A stretch of DNA of 55,904 bases from the NCBI RefSeq assembly GCF_014050525.1, contig NZ_JACGAG010000016.1:1-55904 (forward strand). Reading direction: 5' to 3'. Of this stretch, positions 18,138-27,184 are shown piece after piece. Every line of letters begins with the position of its first letter. Within the stretch, counting starts at the first letter, position 1. Under the pieces are notes generated by a model. It was not told the DNA's origin. It did not search any database and saw only the letters and a list, made by a program, of their open reading frames with translations. The position numbers and the translations under genes are program-made. Source of the DNA: Clostridium sp. cel8 (GTDB lineage Bacteria; Bacillota; Clostridia; Clostridiales; Clostridiaceae).

Positions 18138-18731
18138 GTGCTTAAAGTAAAAGTATGTGGTATTAGGCGACTTGAAGATGCTATGTGTGTAAATAAATAT
18201 AAGCCTGATTATGTTGGGTTTATATTTTCAAAGAGCAAAAGACAAGTAACTTTAAAAGAAGCAAAAAGTTTATCAAATACAATAGATCCGAATATTAAAA
18301 AAGTTGGAGTATTTGTAGATGAAGATATTTCTTATGTTAAGTGTGTGGCAATGGAAGTTAAACTTGATGTAATTCAATTTCATGGTATGGAAAGCGATGA
18401 GTACATTAGTAACTTTAATGATTTTGTTGTTTGGAAAGCGTTAAAGATAAAAGGTAAAGTTCCTAATTTTGATTTTAGACATGCAGATGGAATACTTCTT
18501 GATAGTAAAAGAGGAGGAAGTGGAAAGAAATTTAATTGGAATCTTACTAAAAATTTTAAAACTAATAAGACTTTGATACTTGCAGGAGGACTTAATTTAG
18601 ATAATGTTGAAGAAGCAGTATCTATAGTTAATCCTGATATAGTTGATGTATCAAGCGGTGTTGAAACATCTGGATTTAAGGATCCAGAGAAAATAAAAAT
18701 GTTTATAGAGAAAGTGAGGAGTATAAATTGA
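18138..18731 (+). CDS. trpF: Phosphoribosylanthranilate isomerase
   Basis: TrpF does the Amadori rearrangement of phosphoribosylanthranilate. The KVCGI motif at the N-terminus holds the catalytic Cys, and GVFVDE, VIQFHG and the DVSSGVE phosphate site with its catalytic Asp in LLDSKRGG follow. Length 197 residues is normal. The GTG start follows AGAGGTGA. Its stop overlaps the trpB TTG start by 4 bp (TTGA). Confidence 0.94.
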   Translation: MLKVKVCGIRRLEDAMCVNKYKPDYVGFIFSKSKRQVTLKEAKSLSNTIDPNIKKVGVFVDEDISYVKCVAMEVKLDVIQFHGMESDEYISNFNDFVVWKALKIKGKVPNFDFRHADGILLDSKRGGSGKKFNWNLTKNFKTNKTLILAGGLNLDNVEEAVSIVNPDIVDVSSGVETSGFKDPEKIKMFIEKVRSIN

Positions 18732-19921
18732 AACAATTGGAAAATAAATTTGGTAGATTTGGTATATTTGGAGGGCAATATGTTCCAGAAACGGTTATGA
18801 ATGCACTTATAGAGCTTGAGGAAAGTTACAATGAAGTAAAAGATGATTCTGAGTTTATGGAAAAATATAAGTACTATCTTAAGGAATATTCAGGAAGACC
18901 TACACCTCTTTATTATGCTGAAAATATGACAAAAGATTTAGGTGGAGCTAAAATATATCTAAAAAGAGAAGATTTAAATCATACTGGAGCACATAAGATA
19001 AACAATGTTTTAGGTCAAGTTCTTCTTGCAAAAAGAATGGGTAAGAAAAAAGTAATAGCTGAAACTGGTGCAGGACAACATGGAGTAGCGGTTGCAACTG
19101 GAGCTGCCATGTTTGGAATGAAATGTACTATATACATGGGCGAAGAGGATTGTAAAAGGCAAGCATTAAATGTGTTTAAAATGAAAATACTTGGAGCAGA
19201 AGTACATCCAGTTAAATCAGGTAGTAGGACATTAAAGGATGCTGTAAATGAAGCTTTGAGAAAATGGGTTGAAAATATTGAAGATACATTTTATGTAATG
19301 GGATCAGTTGTAGGACCACATCCTTATCCTACTATAGTGAGGGATTTTCAGAGAGTAATTGGCGATGAAACAAAGGAGCAGATAACTGAGAAAGAAGGCA
19401 GATTACCTGATTATGTAGTTGCATGTGTAGGTGGAGGAAGTAACTCAATGGGAATATTTTATCCGTTTATAAAAGATGAATCTGTGAAATTAATTGGTGT
19501 AGAAGCAGCTGGATGTGGTATAGATACAAAAGAAAATGCAGCTACTTTAACTAATGGTTCAATTGGAATAATTCATGGAATGATGACTTATTTACTTCAA
19601 GATGAAGATGGACAAATACTCCCTGCTTATTCTATATCTGCAGGACTTGATTATCCAGGAGTTGGTCCTGAGCACTCATATTTGAAAGAAACTGGACGTG
19701 CTAAATATGAATATGCTACTGATAAAGAAGCTTTTGATGCATTTATGTATTTAAGTAAAATAGAAGGCATAATTCCTGCTCTTGAAAGTTCTCATGCAGT
19801 TGCCTATGCAATGAAATTAGCACCTAAATTAAGTAAAGATAAGATAATAGTTATAAATATTTCAGGTAGAGGGGATAAAGATGTAGATACAATTGAAAAG
19901 GTTCATAAATTATACGAATAG
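18728..19921 (+). CDS. trpB: Tryptophan synthase beta chain
   Basis: TrpB condenses indole with serine using PLP. It is 397 residues with the PLP lysine in HTGAHKINN, the glycine-rich phosphate cup [10 protein letters not shown] and catalytic Glu in AETGAGQHG. It belongs to the TrpB1 type that works with TrpA. It starts with TTG overlapping the trpF stop. Unusually, trpA does not follow directly: a 133-bp spacer holds a dispersed repeat element (19966-20019). Confidence 0.95.
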   Translation: MKQLENKFGRFGIFGGQYVPETVMNALIELEESYNEVKDDSEFMEKYKYYLKEYSGRPTPLYYAENMTKDLGGAKIYLKREDLNHTGAHKINNVLGQVLLAKRMGKKKVIAETGAGQHGVAVATGAAMFGMKCTIYMGEEDCKRQALNVFKMKILGAEVHPVKSGSRTLKDAVNEALRKWVENIEDTFYVMGSVVGPHPYPTIVRDFQRVIGDETKEQITEKEGRLPDYVVACVGGGSNSMGIFYPFIKDESVKLIGVEAAGCGIDTKENAATLTNGSIGIIHGMMTYLLQDEDGQILPAYSISAGLDYPGVGPEHSYLKETGRAKYEYATDKEAFDAFMYLSKIEGIIPALESSHAVAYAMKLAPKLSKDKIIVINISGRGDKDVDTIEKVHKLYE

Positions 19922-19965
19922 GCAATATAATTTATGGGTAGTATTTATTGATTATATTTTTTATA

Positions 19966-20019
19966 AATAATAAATATTATGTAAATTAAAATAAAAAGTA
20001 AACTAAAAACAAATAAAAA
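19966..20019 (+). repeat. Dispersed intergenic element, copy A
   Basis: This copy reads AATAATAAATATTATG, then TAAATTA, a 9-nt A-rich run and GTAAACTAAAAA. The same order recurs at 20915-20970 (same strand) and, inverted, near 41908-41958 and 49912-49950. It lies between trpB and trpA. Confidence 0.75.
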
Positions 20020-20054
20020 GGAAGTGAATATTCAGTATAAACTGAAAATAAATT

Positions 20055-20849
20055 ATGAATAGAATAGATATAAAATTCAATGAATTAAAAAAGAAAAACA
20101 AAAAAGCTTTAATACCATTTGTAACTGCTGGGGATCCCAATATAGCAACTACAGAGAAGATTGTTTTAAATATATGCAATAAAGGAGCAGATATAGTAGA
20201 GATAGGACTTCCTTATTCTGATCCACTTGCAGATGGACCTATTATACAAAATTCTTCACAAAATGCATTGAAAAATGGTGTGAAAACTAAGGATATAATG
20301 AATTGCGTTAAAAATATAAGAGAACATACTGATACACCTATAGTATATTTAGTATATTATAATTCTATATTTAGATATGGAGTTGATAAATTTATAAGCG
20401 ATTCAGGAAAATGTGGAGTAGATGGGATTATAATACCTGATCTTCCAATAGAGGAGAGGGAATCTATAATAGATATAGCGAAGAAATATGAAGTTTATCT
20501 TATACCACTTGTTGCACCTACTTCAAAAGATCGTATAAAGCAAATTGTAAATTCTGGTGGAGGATTTGTGTACTGTGTTTCTAAAAATGGAGTTACTGGA
20601 ATTACTGGAAATATAAATACCAATATGAAAGAATATATAGATATAGTAGCTACATATACAGACTTACCTAAGGCAATAGGTTTTGGAATAAAAGGGCCTA
20701 AAATGGTAGCTAAATTTAAAGAGTATTGTAATGGAATTATAGTAGGAAGTGCTTTAGTAGATATAATAGATAAATCCAGTAATGAGGAAACTGTTATAAA
20801 AAATGCAGGGAGTTTTGTAGAAGAGCTTAGAGAAGCTTTAGATAGTTAA
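20055..20849 (+). CDS. trpA: Tryptophan synthase alpha chain
   Basis: TrpA cleaves indole-3-glycerol phosphate to indole, passed to TrpB. In 264 residues it has catalytic Glu in DIVEIGLPYSDPLADGP (around 46-62) and Asp in GVDGIIIPDLP, plus the loop SKNGVTG and the GFGI phosphate site. ATG 20055 is the earliest possible start because an in-frame TAA lies just upstream. Its only SD-like sequence, AAGGAAG (20018-20024), is about 30 nt away, with a small TTCAG/CTGAA hairpin between. Direct repeats A and B flank the gene. It ends the trp operon. Confidence 0.95.
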   Translation: MNRIDIKFNELKKKNKKALIPFVTAGDPNIATTEKIVLNICNKGADIVEIGLPYSDPLADGPIIQNSSQNALKNGVKTKDIMNCVKNIREHTDTPIVYLVYYNSIFRYGVDKFISDSGKCGVDGIIIPDLPIEERESIIDIAKKYEVYLIPLVAPTSKDRIKQIVNSGGGFVYCVSKNGVTGITGNINTNMKEYIDIVATYTDLPKAIGFGIKGPKMVAKFKEYCNGIIVGSALVDIIDKSSNEETVIKNAGSFVEELREALDS

Positions 20850-20860
20850 ATATAAATTTT

Positions 20861-20893
20861 GGCAGACTGATTTAATTGGTCTGCTATTATTTT
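20861..20893 (+). terminator. Terminator after trpA
   Basis: GCAGAC (20862-20867) pairs with GTCTGC (20879-20884), followed by TATTATTTTATT. It ends the trp operon. Confidence 0.75.
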
Positions 20894-20914
20894 ATTATTT
20901 TGAAATATAGTTTA

Positions 20915-20970
20915 AATAATAAATATTATGTTAATTACAAATAAAGTAAACTAAAAATACAAAAAATAAT
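20915..20970 (+). repeat. Dispersed intergenic element, copy B
   Basis: AATAATAAATATTATG is identical to copy A over its first 16 bases; TTAATTA, a spacer and GTAAACTAAAAA follow. It lies just after the trp terminator and before the SDR gene, in the same orientation as copy A. Confidence 0.75.
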
Positions 20971-21019
20971 ATAAACTTAACATCCATATGTTATAATCTC
21001 ATTATGGAGGTAATAATAA

Positions 21020-21817
21020 ATGATTGCAAAATTAAAAGATCCAATATTAATCACAGGTGCCTCAAGTGGGATAGGGTATGAATTAGCAAATATTTTTGCA
21101 AAAAAAGGATTTTCTCTTATATTAGTTGCAAGAAATAAAAATAAATTGGAAACAGTCACTGAAAATTTAAAAAAACAGTACAATGTAAAAATTAAAATGA
21201 TAATTCAAGATTTATCTTCAGAATATGCTTCAGAGAAAATATTCGACCAAATTAAGAAGGAAAATATAGAGGTAAACACTCTAATTAATAATGCAGGACT
21301 AGGGTATTGTGGTTTATTTCCCAATATGCCAAGTGAAAAAGTAAGTGAAATTATAAAAGTAAATATTCAATCTCTTACAAAATTAACTAGACTTTTTTCA
21401 GAAGATATGATAAGTAGGGGACATGGTAATATATTGAATATTGCATCTACAGGAGCATATCAACCTGGACCATATATTTCCGTATATTATGCTTCAAAAG
21501 CCTATGTACTATCTTTTTCATATGCACTTAGAAATGAATTAAAAGAATTTGGAATTAATGTATCTGTATTATGTCCAGGAGCTACTAAAACAGGATTTTC
21601 AAAAAATGCAGGTAAAGCAGATATAAAAAATTCAATGTCTGCTAGAAAAGTAGCTAAAATTGCGTATAATGGGATAAAAAAGAATAAGGGATTGATAATT
21701 CCTGGAGTGTTTAATAAAACCGCTATAGTATTTTCTAAAATAGCTCCGGCATGGATAAGTGGCAATATTGTTAGGAAAATACAGAAAAACGTTATTAGCA
21801 AATTTAATGTAATATAG
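21020..21817 (+). CDS. Short-chain dehydrogenase/reductase (DltE-like)
   Basis: A classical SDR of 265 residues: the NAD(P)-binding TGASSGIG motif (about 12-19), NNAG in LINNAGLG, the catalytic Ser in NIASTG and the YASK dyad in YYASKAYVLSFS. It belongs to the group annotated as DltE or YqjQ-like oxidoreductases; the substrate is unknown. ATG 21020 follows GGAGGTAATAATAA. It stands alone behind its own spacer, with dispersed element B upstream. Confidence 0.85.
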   Translation: MIAKLKDPILITGASSGIGYELANIFAKKGFSLILVARNKNKLETVTENLKKQYNVKIKMIIQDLSSEYASEKIFDQIKKENIEVNTLINNAGLGYCGLFPNMPSEKVSEIIKVNIQSLTKLTRLFSEDMISRGHGNILNIASTGAYQPGPYISVYYASKAYVLSFSYALRNELKEFGINVSVLCPGATKTGFSKNAGKADIKNSMSARKVAKIAYNGIKKNKGLIIPGVFNKTAIVFSKIAPAWISGNIVRKIQKNVISKFNVI

Positions 21818-21902
21818 ATATTTGACTTGTAACTATATCTGTATAGTAATATAATAGTAATATAATGGTAATATATATTAGTATTAATTGGGGGATGGCA
21901 AA

Positions 21903-22115
21903 ATGAGAGTTATAATAGATAGATTTGAAGGTCCATATGCAGTATGTGAAAAAGAAGATAAAACTATGATGGACATAAAGAGAATAAATATACCTATGAA
22001 TGCGAAAGAGGGGTGTGTATTAAAAATAGAAGGTGATTCTATAACAATTGACGAAGAAGAAACTAAAAAAAGAGGAATACATTTAAAAAATATAACGAAA
22101 AATATGTGGCAGTAA
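21903..22115 (+). CDS. DUF3006 small protein
   Basis: This 70-residue protein begins MRVIIDRFEGPYAVCE, the characteristic opening of DUF3006, a small acidic domain of unknown function common in Firmicutes. The frame stays open to TTG 21888, but GGGGGATGG at 21889-21897 is the ribosome binding site for ATG 21903, which I chose. It ends one base before the next gene, so the two are co-translated. DUF3006 genes often neighbour metallo-beta-lactamase ComEC-like genes; here the neighbour is a metal transporter. Confidence 0.8.
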   Translation: MRVIIDRFEGPYAVCEKEDKTMMDIKRINIPMNAKEGCVLKIEGDSITIDEEETKKRGIHLKNITKNMWQ

Positions 22116-22116
22116 A

Positions 22117-22992
22117 ATGGATGAGAATTTAAAAAAGATATTGTTAAAAATGCAATCTGATGAAGTAAATGAACGACAAATATATCTAAATGTAGCTAAA
22201 TTCACAAAGGATGCTAAAAATATAAATATACTTAATAAAATAGCAGAAGAAGAAAAAGCTCATTACAATGTACTTTTTAAATATACCAATACCCATATAC
22301 CTATAGATAAAAAAAGAGTATGGTTTTATTCTATAATAGCAAGAATCTTCGGATTTACTTTTGCATTAAAAGAAATGGAAGAGAGAGAAAGTCATGCTGT
22401 TAAAGGATATAATTATTATAAAATTACAAATCACTTTCCTGAATTATCGGATATAGCAGAAGAAGAGGAGAAACATGAATCCTTATTACTTGATATTTTA
22501 GATGAGGAAAGATTAAAATATGTAAGTTCTATAGTCCTTGGATTAAATGATGCTCTTGTTGAAATAACTGGTAGCGTAGCAGGATTTACTCTGTCTATGG
22601 CAAATACTAAAATCATAGCTCTTGCAGGACTTATAACAGGAGTATCTGCTACACTTTCAATGGCAGCAAGTGAATACATAGCTGAAAAATCTGAAAATAT
22701 TAGAAGCACTTTTAAATCCAGTATTTATACTGGATGTTCATATTTTATAACTGTTATACTTTTAATATTGCCATTTTTTTTAATGCCAAAGAATATGTAT
22801 ATCCAAGCACTTGTTATAAGTCTTATACTAGCAGTTATAATAATACTTATATTTAACTACTATATATCTGTAGCCAAAGGATTTAGCTTTAAAAAGAGAT
22901 TTTTACAGATGACAGGAGTAAGTCTTGGAGTTGCTGGACTTTCATTTATTATAGGAATTTTAGTAAAAAATGTACTTAGAATAAATTTATAG
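22117..22992 (+). CDS. VIT1/CCC1 family iron/manganese transporter with N-terminal ferritin-like domain
   Basis: Residues 1-130 look like a rubrerythrin/ferritin-like helical bundle with paired acidic-His motifs (EEEKAHY, MEERESHA, EEEEKHE). Residues about 135-291 are the five-helix VIT/CCC1 transporter, with LGLNDALVEITGSVAG and the SMAASEYIAEKSE metal-binding region. This fusion resembles MbfA, a ferrous-iron exporter described in rhizobia. A role in iron or manganese efflux is inferred from the family. It overlaps a bidirectional terminator at its 3' end. Confidence 0.83.
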   Translation: MDENLKKILLKMQSDEVNERQIYLNVAKFTKDAKNINILNKIAEEEKAHYNVLFKYTNTHIPIDKKRVWFYSIIARIFGFTFALKEMEERESHAVKGYNYYKITNHFPELSDIAEEEEKHESLLLDILDEERLKYVSSIVLGLNDALVEITGSVAGFTLSMANTKIIALAGLITGVSATLSMAASEYIAEKSENIRSTFKSSIYTGCSYFITVILLILPFFLMPKNMYIQALVISLILAVIIILIFNYYISVAKGFSFKKRFLQMTGVSLGVAGLSFIIGILVKNVLRINL

Positions 22993-23047
22993 GCAATAAA
23001 AAAAGATGTAGAAGTTCTAATTTAGTCTATATCTTTTTTTATTGCCT
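22991..23047. terminator. Bidirectional terminator between convergent genes
   Basis: AGGCAATAAAAAAAGAT pairs with ATCTTTTTTTATTGCCT across the interval. A-rich and T-rich arms let it serve both the plus-strand transporter and the minus-strand yitT-like gene. Confidence 0.8.
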
Positions 23048-23056
23048 AATTCTAAA

Positions 23057-23914
23057 TTAATGTATTGCTTTCTTTTTGAAACTTTTACCATAAACATCTA
23101 CATTACTTATAGTGATAAGTGCCTGACTGTCAAATCCATTTACTATAGATTTAAGTTTAGCTATTTCAAGACGAGAAACTATTACAAATATTACATTTGT
23201 AGGCATATTAGAATAGGCACCTTTTCCTTCTAACAATGTAACTCCTCTTCCAAGTCTTGCTAAAAGTGCATCTGTTATTTCCTTGTGTTTATTTGTAATT
23301 ATTACAACTGATTTTGATTCATCCAGACCTTCAACAGTTATGTCAATCAATTTAAATGCAATAAAATAAGTAACCATGGAATACATTGCTCTATCCCATC
23401 CGAATATAAGCCCTGCACTACTTAGTATAAATATATTAATTAACATAACCACTTCACCAACAGAAAATCCTGTTAGCTTATCTAAAATTATTGCTATTAT
23501 TTCTGTTCCATCTGTAGAACCACCGCTTCTTATAACTAATCCAACTCCTATTCCAAGAAGTATTCCTCCAAATATTGAAGCAAGTAGAGTATCGTTTGTA
23601 AAAGCAGATACATTCCTAAAAGTAGATACCATAATAGAAAGTGAAATTACAGAAAATAATGTATGAAACGTAAATGTCTTACCGATTTGTTTATATCCAA
23701 CTATTAAAAAAGGTATATTAAATAAAAAGATAAACAATCCGAGAGGGTAGAGCGTTATATAACTTACCATAATAGATATTCCAGTAATGCCTCCGTCTAT
23801 TATGTTATTTGGAATTAGAAAAAGTTCGAGTCCAACAGCCGCCAAAGTTGTTCCTATAAACATGAATAAAAATTTTGTTAATATAAAGAAAATTTCTTTA
23901 TATCTTTTTTGCAC
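23057..23914 (-). CDS. YitT family membrane protein (DUF161-DUF2179)
   Basis: A 285-residue protein with five to six hydrophobic segments in the first 200 residues (motifs FLIPNNIIDGGITGIS and GGSTDGTEIIA), then a soluble C-terminal DUF2179 domain (residues about 215-280). The YitT family has no proven function. The frame opens upstream, but AAAGGATG precedes GTG at 23914 by nine bases, so I chose that start. It is monocistronic, convergent with the metal transporter. Confidence 0.82.
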   Translation of the reverse strand: MQKRYKEIFFILTKFLFMFIGTTLAAVGLELFLIPNNIIDGGITGISIMVSYITLYPLGLFIFLFNIPFLIVGYKQIGKTFTFHTLFSVISLSIMVSTFRNVSAFTNDTLLASIFGGILLGIGVGLVIRSGGSTDGTEIIAIILDKLTGFSVGEVVMLINIFILSSAGLIFGWDRAMYSMVTYFIAFKLIDITVEGLDESKSVVIITNKHKEITDALLARLGRGVTLLEGKGAYSNMPTNVIFVIVSRLEIAKLKSIVNGFDSQALITISNVDVYGKSFKKKAIH

Positions 23915-24015
23915 AACATCACATCCTTTCAGATATAGTAATAGTAAATTATTATATCTTAAAGGAGTGAGATATGTCAAATCTATTCAATGTAAAATAT
24001 ATGCGTTATAATTTA

Positions 24016-24981
24016 TTATGCAGAGATATTATCTTTATTATTCCATTTCCCACACCTATCACCAAAGAAGCCTATAACTCTATTACTTCCAAGTATTTTT
24101 ACAATTTCACATTTATTTGCACAGTCGCTGCAATGGAAACTCTTTGATGTAAATTTAATATTTGCAAGGTTAAATCCATTAAATTTAGTTTTAGATTTTG
24201 TTTTTTCAATATACTCTTTTGCAAGAATTGCAGCACCTACAGCACCCATAACTTTATAATTTTTAGGTACAATTATATTACATCCGAGAGCATTTTCAAA
24301 GGAAGATTTCATACCTATATTTGCAGCTACACCACCTTGAAAAAATATCTCCTTTTTTATTTCTTTACCTTTTGCTACATTGCTTAAATAATTTCTAACA
24401 AGTGCATCACATAAACCTTTTACTATATCATTATTATTATACCCAAGTTGCTGTTTGTGAATCATATCTGATTCAGCAAATACTGCGCATCTTCCAGATA
24501 TTCTGACTGGAGAAGTGGATTTAAGTGCATATGATCCAAATTCTTCAATAGGTATATCAAGTCTTTCTGCTTGTCTGTCAAGAAATGATCCTGTTCCTGC
24601 AGCACACACTGTATTCATTGCAAAGTCTGAAACAATACCATTATTTAGAATAATTATTTTTGAGTCTTGACCTCCAATTTCAATTATAGTCCTTACATTA
24701 TTATTTACATTAAGTGATGCTATTGCATGGGCAGTTATTTCATTTTTTATTATATCTGCACCTATTATAGAACCAGCTATTTTTCTACCACTACCAGTAG
24801 TTCCAACTCCACTTATTTTTATATCTCTATATTTATTGTAAAGAATTTTAAAACCTTCTTGAATTGCATTTATAGGTCTACCTTTAGTTCTTAAATATAT
24901 TGATTCTATTACATTTATATTTTCATCTACAATTACTATATCCGTACTAACAGATCCTACATCTACACCTATATAATACAT
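24016..24981 (-). CDS. 2-hydroxyacyl-CoA dehydratase activase-type ATPase (HgdC/BcrA-D family)
   Basis: This 321-residue ASKHA-fold ATPase has GVDVGSVSTD (5-14), GTTGSGR (60-66) and EIGGQDSKII (101-110). Cys126 and Cys165 match the two cysteines per monomer that hold the bridging [4Fe-4S] cluster in HgdC dimers. A C-terminal tail adds C-x2-C-x3-C and one more Cys, not found in classical HgdC. The family drives one-electron transfer to a dehydratase or reductase with ATP. No complete dehydratase is encoded here, only two HgdB-like proteins, so the substrate is unknown. It overlaps the next upstream gene by 13 bp. Confidence 0.82.
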   Translation of the reverse strand: MYYIGVDVGSVSTDIVIVDENINVIESIYLRTKGRPINAIQEGFKILYNKYRDIKISGVGTTGSGRKIAGSIIGADIIKNEITAHAIASLNVNNNVRTIIEIGGQDSKIIILNNGIVSDFAMNTVCAAGTGSFLDRQAERLDIPIEEFGSYALKSTSPVRISGRCAVFAESDMIHKQQLGYNNNDIVKGLCDALVRNYLSNVAKGKEIKKEIFFQGGVAANIGMKSSFENALGCNIIVPKNYKVMGAVGAAILAKEYIEKTKSKTKFNGFNLANIKFTSKSFHCSDCANKCEIVKILGSNRVIGFFGDRCGKWNNKDNISA

Positions 24982-26060
24982 TTATTTTTTCTCCTTTCAA
25001 GTAAATCTAAAAAAGCTTCAATTCTCGTTATATAGCCTTCTTCTCCTGTAAGTTCATCTACAATCAAAGTTAAAATTGGGAAATCTTCCTCTTTTGATAT
25101 AGTTGGTAGTATAGATTTTGATACAATCTCAGGCATACAGCCCATTGGGAATATTTGAATAGCACCATCAAATCCTTTTTTCTTGGCTAAAATAGCCTCA
25201 CCTATACATTCTCTTGCATGACCTCCTATGTAAAAGGGCATATACTTTTTTGAATAACTTCTTATCATAGGTGAATTTAACTTTACAGTTGATAGAAGCA
25301 TATTTTTTACCCACCAACTTGGAGTTAAATACCTTCCTATAGATACTCCATATTTTAATAATTTATCTTCTATGTAAAGGTTAGAAAATGGTTCAATTAT
25401 AGTATATATTTCTCCAATTATAGCTACCTTTAGAGGATGTTTATTTTTATCTACAGCAACTTTTTTTATTTTATTTTTATAGTATTTTAGAATCCTAAGC
25501 ATTTCATAAGGAGAAGAGGAGTTAATTAATTTTCTTTTGCAATCATCTAATATATTTTTTGATTCACCTACATTTAATTCGTATCCAGACAATGCTTTTG
25601 CCTTTTTTTCTATTAGATCTATTAAATTTATTATTTTAATACCACATGATAATACCTTTAGCTTTTCATAGTTAGATTTATTGCTTTCATTATTTATTTC
25701 AGAGAGTCTTCTTAAAAACTCTTTAATTCCTATATCCTTTGGAGAATCTATAACTATAAATTTTAAATTATATCCTAATTTTTTTAATACATTCATTTGA
25801 ACTTCACAGTATTCACCAAATCTACATGGACCACAGCTACCTACTAAAATAATTGTATCTGCACCTTTTTTTATACTTTCTATGTATGAACCTATCATTA
25901 TCTTAAATGGAAGACAAATTTCATTAGGCGAATAAAGACATCCATTTTGGAGAATATCTTTGTTTGTTTGTGGTGGAAGAACATAATCTATACCAAGTCC
26001 ATCAAATACAGCTTTTGCTGCAAATACAGTATTCCCGAAATTTGGAAAAGTTATTTTCAT
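24969..26060 (-). CDS. HgdB-like activase-associated protein (COG3581 type)
   Basis: A 363-residue cytoplasmic protein of the 2-hydroxyglutaryl-CoA dehydratase D-component superfamily. Cysteines in NGCLYSPNEICLPFK, GSCGPCRFGEYCE and PMGCMPE could bind an Fe-S cluster. COG3581 proteins are uncharacterised. It lies between the COG3580-type partner (no gap) and the activase (13-bp overlap), so the three are one translation-coupled unit. In many clostridia the same parts are fused into one very large activase-related protein; here they are separate. Confidence 0.72.
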   Translation of the reverse strand: MKITFPNFGNTVFAAKAVFDGLGIDYVLPPQTNKDILQNGCLYSPNEICLPFKIMIGSYIESIKKGADTIILVGSCGPCRFGEYCEVQMNVLKKLGYNLKFIVIDSPKDIGIKEFLRRLSEINNESNKSNYEKLKVLSCGIKIINLIDLIEKKAKALSGYELNVGESKNILDDCKRKLINSSSPYEMLRILKYYKNKIKKVAVDKNKHPLKVAIIGEIYTIIEPFSNLYIEDKLLKYGVSIGRYLTPSWWVKNMLLSTVKLNSPMIRSYSKKYMPFYIGGHARECIGEAILAKKKGFDGAIQIFPMGCMPEIVSKSILPTISKEEDFPILTLIVDELTGEEGYITRIEAFLDLLERRKNKCII

Positions 26061-26954
26061 TTATACACACCTTCTTTTTAACATATCTGAAAAAGCTTCT
26101 AACCTAGTGTTGAAACCAGCTTCTCCTGTTTGCTCATCTAATTTAAGCACTAATATAGGGAAATCAGGTAATCTATCTTTTATAAGTTCAATTACTACAG
26201 AGTCTATTCCACAATTAAATGAAGATAAATAAACTATTCCATCTACTTTTTTCTGCTCCGCCATATAAGTTGAAAAAGCATAGGAATTTTTAGCAAAACT
26301 CCAAAATGGTTTTTTAAATAACATTTTTACTTGATCATCTATAATACATCTATTTAAACATTCTTCTGTAAAAAGTCCAATTCCAAGTTTATTAAGTTTT
26401 TTTACTACATTCATATTTACAAAACTATCATGTATATTGTATGGATGACCCACTAATGCAACTTTTATTGGAAAAGTTGCATCTTTTATACCTGTTTTGA
26501 ACTTTTTTTGCACATTTAAAGCTGATTTATAGGCCAAGTTTATTTTTATAAGATTTTTAGTAAATAGAAGACCTGCATGTGTACTCCAAGATCTTAAACT
26601 CTTTTTTGAAAAAGCATAGATTGGAGTAGATATAATATTAGGCATATTGGGTATATTGTTTTTTATCATTTCTGGTAGGCCACAAAATTTAGGACATATA
26701 AATTCATTTTTTTCAAGCTGCATTATTCTAGGAATCAGCATAATATCACAACTATCTTTTATATAAGCTACATGACCGTGAAATATTTTTATAGGAAGAC
26801 ATGCTTCATCTACGCAATATTTACTTCCTAAATTTAATATAGTTTCATTAGTAGAAGGGGACAGATTAATTTTTGCACCTAGTTTAGTGAAAAATGTATT
26901 TAAAAATGGATAATATTTATAATTTAGTAATCCGTTTGGTATGCCAACTATCAT
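26061..26954 (-). CDS. HgdB-like activase-associated protein (COG3580/DUF2229 type)
   Basis: A 297-residue protein beginning MIVGIPNGLLNYKYYPFLNT, the usual DUF2229 opening. Cysteines occur in SKYCVDEACLPIKIFHGHV, FICPKFCGLPE and SSFNCGID, similar to the neighbouring COG3581 protein. It is the first gene of the three-gene unit. The ATG at 26954 has no SD close to it: AAAAGGAGGT lies at 27006-26997, separated by an 8-bp hairpin. The conserved N-terminal sequence makes a downstream start unlikely. Function unknown. Confidence 0.72.
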   Translation of the reverse strand: MIVGIPNGLLNYKYYPFLNTFFTKLGAKINLSPSTNETILNLGSKYCVDEACLPIKIFHGHVAYIKDSCDIMLIPRIMQLEKNEFICPKFCGLPEMIKNNIPNMPNIISTPIYAFSKKSLRSWSTHAGLLFTKNLIKINLAYKSALNVQKKFKTGIKDATFPIKVALVGHPYNIHDSFVNMNVVKKLNKLGIGLFTEECLNRCIIDDQVKMLFKKPFWSFAKNSYAFSTYMAEQKKVDGIVYLSSFNCGIDSVVIELIKDRLPDFPILVLKLDEQTGEAGFNTRLEAFSDMLKRRCV

Positions 26955-26963
26955 ATAAAGATG

Positions 26964-27006
26964 CTGCTAATAATATTTAATCTAAATTAGCAGAATACCT
27001 CCTTTT
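26964..27006 (-). promoter_or_regulatory. Displaced SD plus hairpin leader of the COG3580-type gene
   Basis: On the minus strand AAAAGGAGGT (27006-26997) is followed by ATT, an 8-bp hairpin CTGCTAAT/ATTAGCAG (26993-26964, 14-nt loop), then nine bases to ATG 26954. Folding the hairpin brings SD and start codon to about 13 nt. Confidence 0.6.
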
Positions 27007-27184
27007 AGTTATATTTCTATTAATTCATTAGTATATTCTACCTAAATATTTTAAAGATATACATAAATCAATAAAATAACATAAATAAATTATTTTGACA
27101 GTTAAATTATTTTAAAAAAATATTTTTAAAATTTGTTTATTAATATAATTCTACAAATTAATACTATTTATTTTTTATTCTTTA

